Of a DNA stretch of 64,000 nucleotides, positions 62,954 to 64,000 are shown one piece after another. The translations under genes and the position numbers were made by a program. The notes under the pieces are model-generated. The model searched no databases. It had not been told where the DNA came from and worked only from the letters and a program-made list of their open reading frames with translations. Source of the DNA: Brachyspira alvinipulli ATCC 51933 (GTDB taxonomy: Bacteria > Spirochaetota > Brachyspiria > Brachyspirales > Brachyspiraceae); contig NZ_KI912402.1 of assembly GCF_000518245.1 (NCBI RefSeq), positions 364,544 through 428,543 of the forward strand, written 5' to 3'. Position 1 is the stretch's first letter; every line of letters begins with the position of its first letter.

Positions 62954-62961
62954 GTATATTT

Positions 62962-63165
62962 TTATTTTGTGCTGTTTATCTTATTTATTATTATTTGCTT
63001 TAAATATTGACTGATAGTTTGATTTTTATTTTCAGCAATATTTTCTAATTTATCATATAACTCATTTTCTAATCTTACATAAACTACTTTTGATATTGGT
63101 TTGGCTTTATTTTCAGGGGCTATTTTTTTACGTCCTGCCCCTTCCCTTGCTCCTTCTCTTGCCAC
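62962..63165 (-). CDS. Small DNA-binding-like protein, cassette B (GAREGAGRKK)
   Basis: 67 residues from GTG 63165 (aaaggataatatt upstream). The basic arm AREGAREGAGRKKIAPENKA precedes a ribbon-helix-helix-like part (SKVVYVRLENELYDKLENIA, QTISQYLKQIIINKINS). It is a paralogue of the gene at 53777-54007, with clearer ribbon-helix-helix spacing. It is located just before terminase in transcription order, where phages often place a small terminase subunit or a regulator. Confidence 0.65.
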   Translation of the reverse strand: MAREGAREGAGRKKIAPENKAKPISKVVYVRLENELYDKLENIAENKNQTISQYLKQIIINKINSTK

Positions 63166-63169
63166 AATA

Positions 63170-63268
63170 TTATCCTTTAATTATAAAAGATATAGATAAA
63201 ATTATTACAGATAAAGATAATATAATAAAACTAGCAAATCTTATATTTTCAATTATTTTGTTATTCAT
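63170..63268 (-). CDS. 32-residue single-helix membrane peptide, cassette B
   Basis: From ATG 63268 with ribosome-binding site atggaggtcaatat. It starts MNNKIIENIRFASFIILSLS and continues as one hydrophobic helix ending FIIKG. The stop lies four bases before the GTG of the next gene. Plan, position and ribosome-binding site match the 38-residue peptide of cassette A. Confidence 0.5.
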   Translation of the reverse strand: MNNKIIENIRFASFIILSLSVIILSISFIIKG

Positions 63269-63307
63269 ATATTGACCTCCATTTTATATATGTTATAATT
63301 TTTTACA

Positions 63308-63331
63308 GGGGCAGGATTGCCGTCCCACCCC
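63308..63331 (-). other. GC-rich hairpin, cassette B
   Basis: Stem gggg-ca-gga / tcc-ca-cccc, in the same place between peptide and membrane-peptide gene as the hairpin at 54148-54167. Conservation of a GC hairpin in both copies suggests a function at RNA level. Confidence 0.5.
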
Positions 63332-63345
63332 GTTTTTTCTTTTAA

Positions 63346-63423
63346 TTACTGTTTAAGTAATGCTACTAAAGCAGTTATCAAACTTGTAATCGCTATGATT
63401 AATTCAGTTAGGGCTTTAATCAT
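63346..63423 (-). CDS. 25-residue hydrophobic peptide, cassette B (possibly decayed)
   Basis: The frame starting MIKALTELIIAITSLITALV resembles the peptide of cassette A, and the similarity extends upstream of the ATG (KKRQEKIA versus RKRQKKAT) into a stretch that begins after a stop and has no start codon. No ribosome-binding site is visible. The gene may therefore have lost its proper start. Kept because of its relation to the better-supported copy A. Confidence 0.35.
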   Translation of the reverse strand: MIKALTELIIAITSLITALVALLKQ

Positions 63424-63613
63424 AGCGATTTTTTCTTGCCGTTTTTTATATTAAAATTTAAATTCTTTTATTATCATATTAAATAAATATTTTTCTATTA
63501 TGTTTACTTTATTAAAAAATTATGGTTATTTATATAAATATTATGCATATTGATTAAAATTTAAATATTAGTATAATAAATTAGATATATTTTATAAAAT
63601 GATTGGGAATATA

Positions 63614-64000
63614 ATGTTTTTTGGTGATTTTAAATTTATAGTTTTATATATATTAATTCCTGTACTTATTGCCTTATTTGTTATGTCTAGAAAAAAAGTT
63701 CATAAGATATTGTCAATATTTACAAAAAATTCTAATTTCAAAAATGATAAGAATTACAAAAGAATATCAAATTTGAGAGTATTTTCTATTATATTTATGA
63801 TATTGGCAAGTGCTTGTTTAATATTTGCACTCATGCAGCCTAAATGGGGCATAATAGAACAAAAAATTAAAACAGATAATTATATGGTAACTATTGCCTT
63901 GGATTTGTCCAGATCTATGGATGCAGATGATGTATGGCCTTCAAGATTGGAAAGAGCAAAATTAGAAATAAAAAAATTTGTTGAAAACACTGACAATTTA
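63614..64000 (+). CDS. BatA/BatB-like VWA-domain membrane protein (partial)
   Basis: The first 129 residues are present; the gene runs off the right edge. Two N-terminal hydrophobic helices (about 6-24 and 53-75) are followed by MVTIALDLSRSMDADDVWPS, the MIDAS metal-binding DxSxS motif of von Willebrand A domains, and SRLERAKLEIKKFV. This layout is that of BatA/BatB (aerotolerance operon) proteins. The ribosome-binding site is attgggaatata. The first chromosomal gene after the prophage-like element. Confidence 0.85.
   Translation, partial: MFFGDFKFIVLYILIPVLIALFVMSRKKVHKILSIFTKNSNFKNDKNYKRISNLRVFSIIFMILASACLIFALMQPKWGIIEQKIKTDNYMVTIALDLSRSMDADDVWPSRLERAKLEIKKFVENTDNL

Larger units (their letters stand above)
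53691..63423. mobile_element. Decayed prophage-like element
   Basis: It contains phage terminase, portal, a truncated tape-measure gene, an ImmA/IrrE-type peptidase and two copies of a small-gene cassette near its two ends. The 43-bp direct repeat begins at 53691 and recurs at 62886. No integrase, capsid, tail sheath or lysis genes are visible, so it should not be able to move by itself. Boundaries are approximate: chromosomal genes with normal look lie at 53449-53634 and from 63614. Confidence 0.7.

Overview
The window is AT-rich DNA (roughly a quarter G+C) from a spirochaete, most likely Brachyspira. Supporting this are flagellar genes (fliD, a flgG-type rod gene), many short lipoproteins and signal-peptide beta-barrel proteins, LptC/LptA-like and KdsC-like genes, heavy use of A/T-ending codons, and GC-rich intergenic repeats in an otherwise AT-rich background. 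The species assignment is inference; nothing here fixes it.

Layout. 1-1.9 kb: a frameshifted gene remnant at the left edge, then an 0.8 kb gene-poor stretch of nested GC-rich palindromes and a 36-residue microprotein. 1.9-13.5 kb: housekeeping and envelope genes (YczE-like membrane protein, lysS, duplicated small lipoproteins, a LolC/MacB-like permease, a phosphoesterase, lipoprotein MsrB/MsrA, a CsgG/FlgT-like operon, an LCP protein, rsfS). 13.5-16 kb: a beta-barrel gene, tRNA-Arg, tRNA-Ser, SRP RNA and recA. 16-24 kb: an outer-membrane protein, an esterase, a DegT-family protein divergent from a membrane glycosyltransferase, two tandem substrate-binding lipoproteins, truA. 24-27.7 kb: two tRNAs and a tightly overlapping kdsC-lptC-lptA-lipoprotein operon. 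28-35 kb: a barrel protein followed by an array of four related lipoproteins with a shared N-terminal half and diverging C-terminal halves. 35-42 kb: radC with an overlapping XRE regulator, fliD, dapF, a lytic transglycosylase, flgG. 42-45 kb: an accessory operon of an AAA ATPase, a small PD-(D/E)XK-like protein and a patatin phospholipase, the best candidate here for an undescribed (possibly antiphage) system. 45-53.6 kb: a large SNF2 helicase, a leucine-rich-repeat protein, a C26 amidase, kptA flanked by repeats and a G-quadruplex motif, and an OppA-type binding protein.

53.7-63.4 kb is a decayed prophage-like element. It has terminase, a portal fused to a C-terminal toxin-like domain, a truncated tape-measure gene joined head-on to another truncated gene, an ImmA/IrrE peptidase, and a possible structured RNA. 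Near each end lies a copy of a minus-strand micro-cassette: small amphipathic peptide, GC hairpin, one-helix membrane peptide, GARxGAGRKK ribbon-helix-helix-like protein, terminator, and a 43-bp perfect direct repeat. After it, a BatA-like VWA protein runs off the right edge.

The chromosomal genes serve mainly envelope biogenesis and surface display, translation/RNA processing and motility. Several promoters sit so close to their ATG that leaderless transcripts are likely. All functional assignments come from reading the sequence and from family knowledge; no searches were run.
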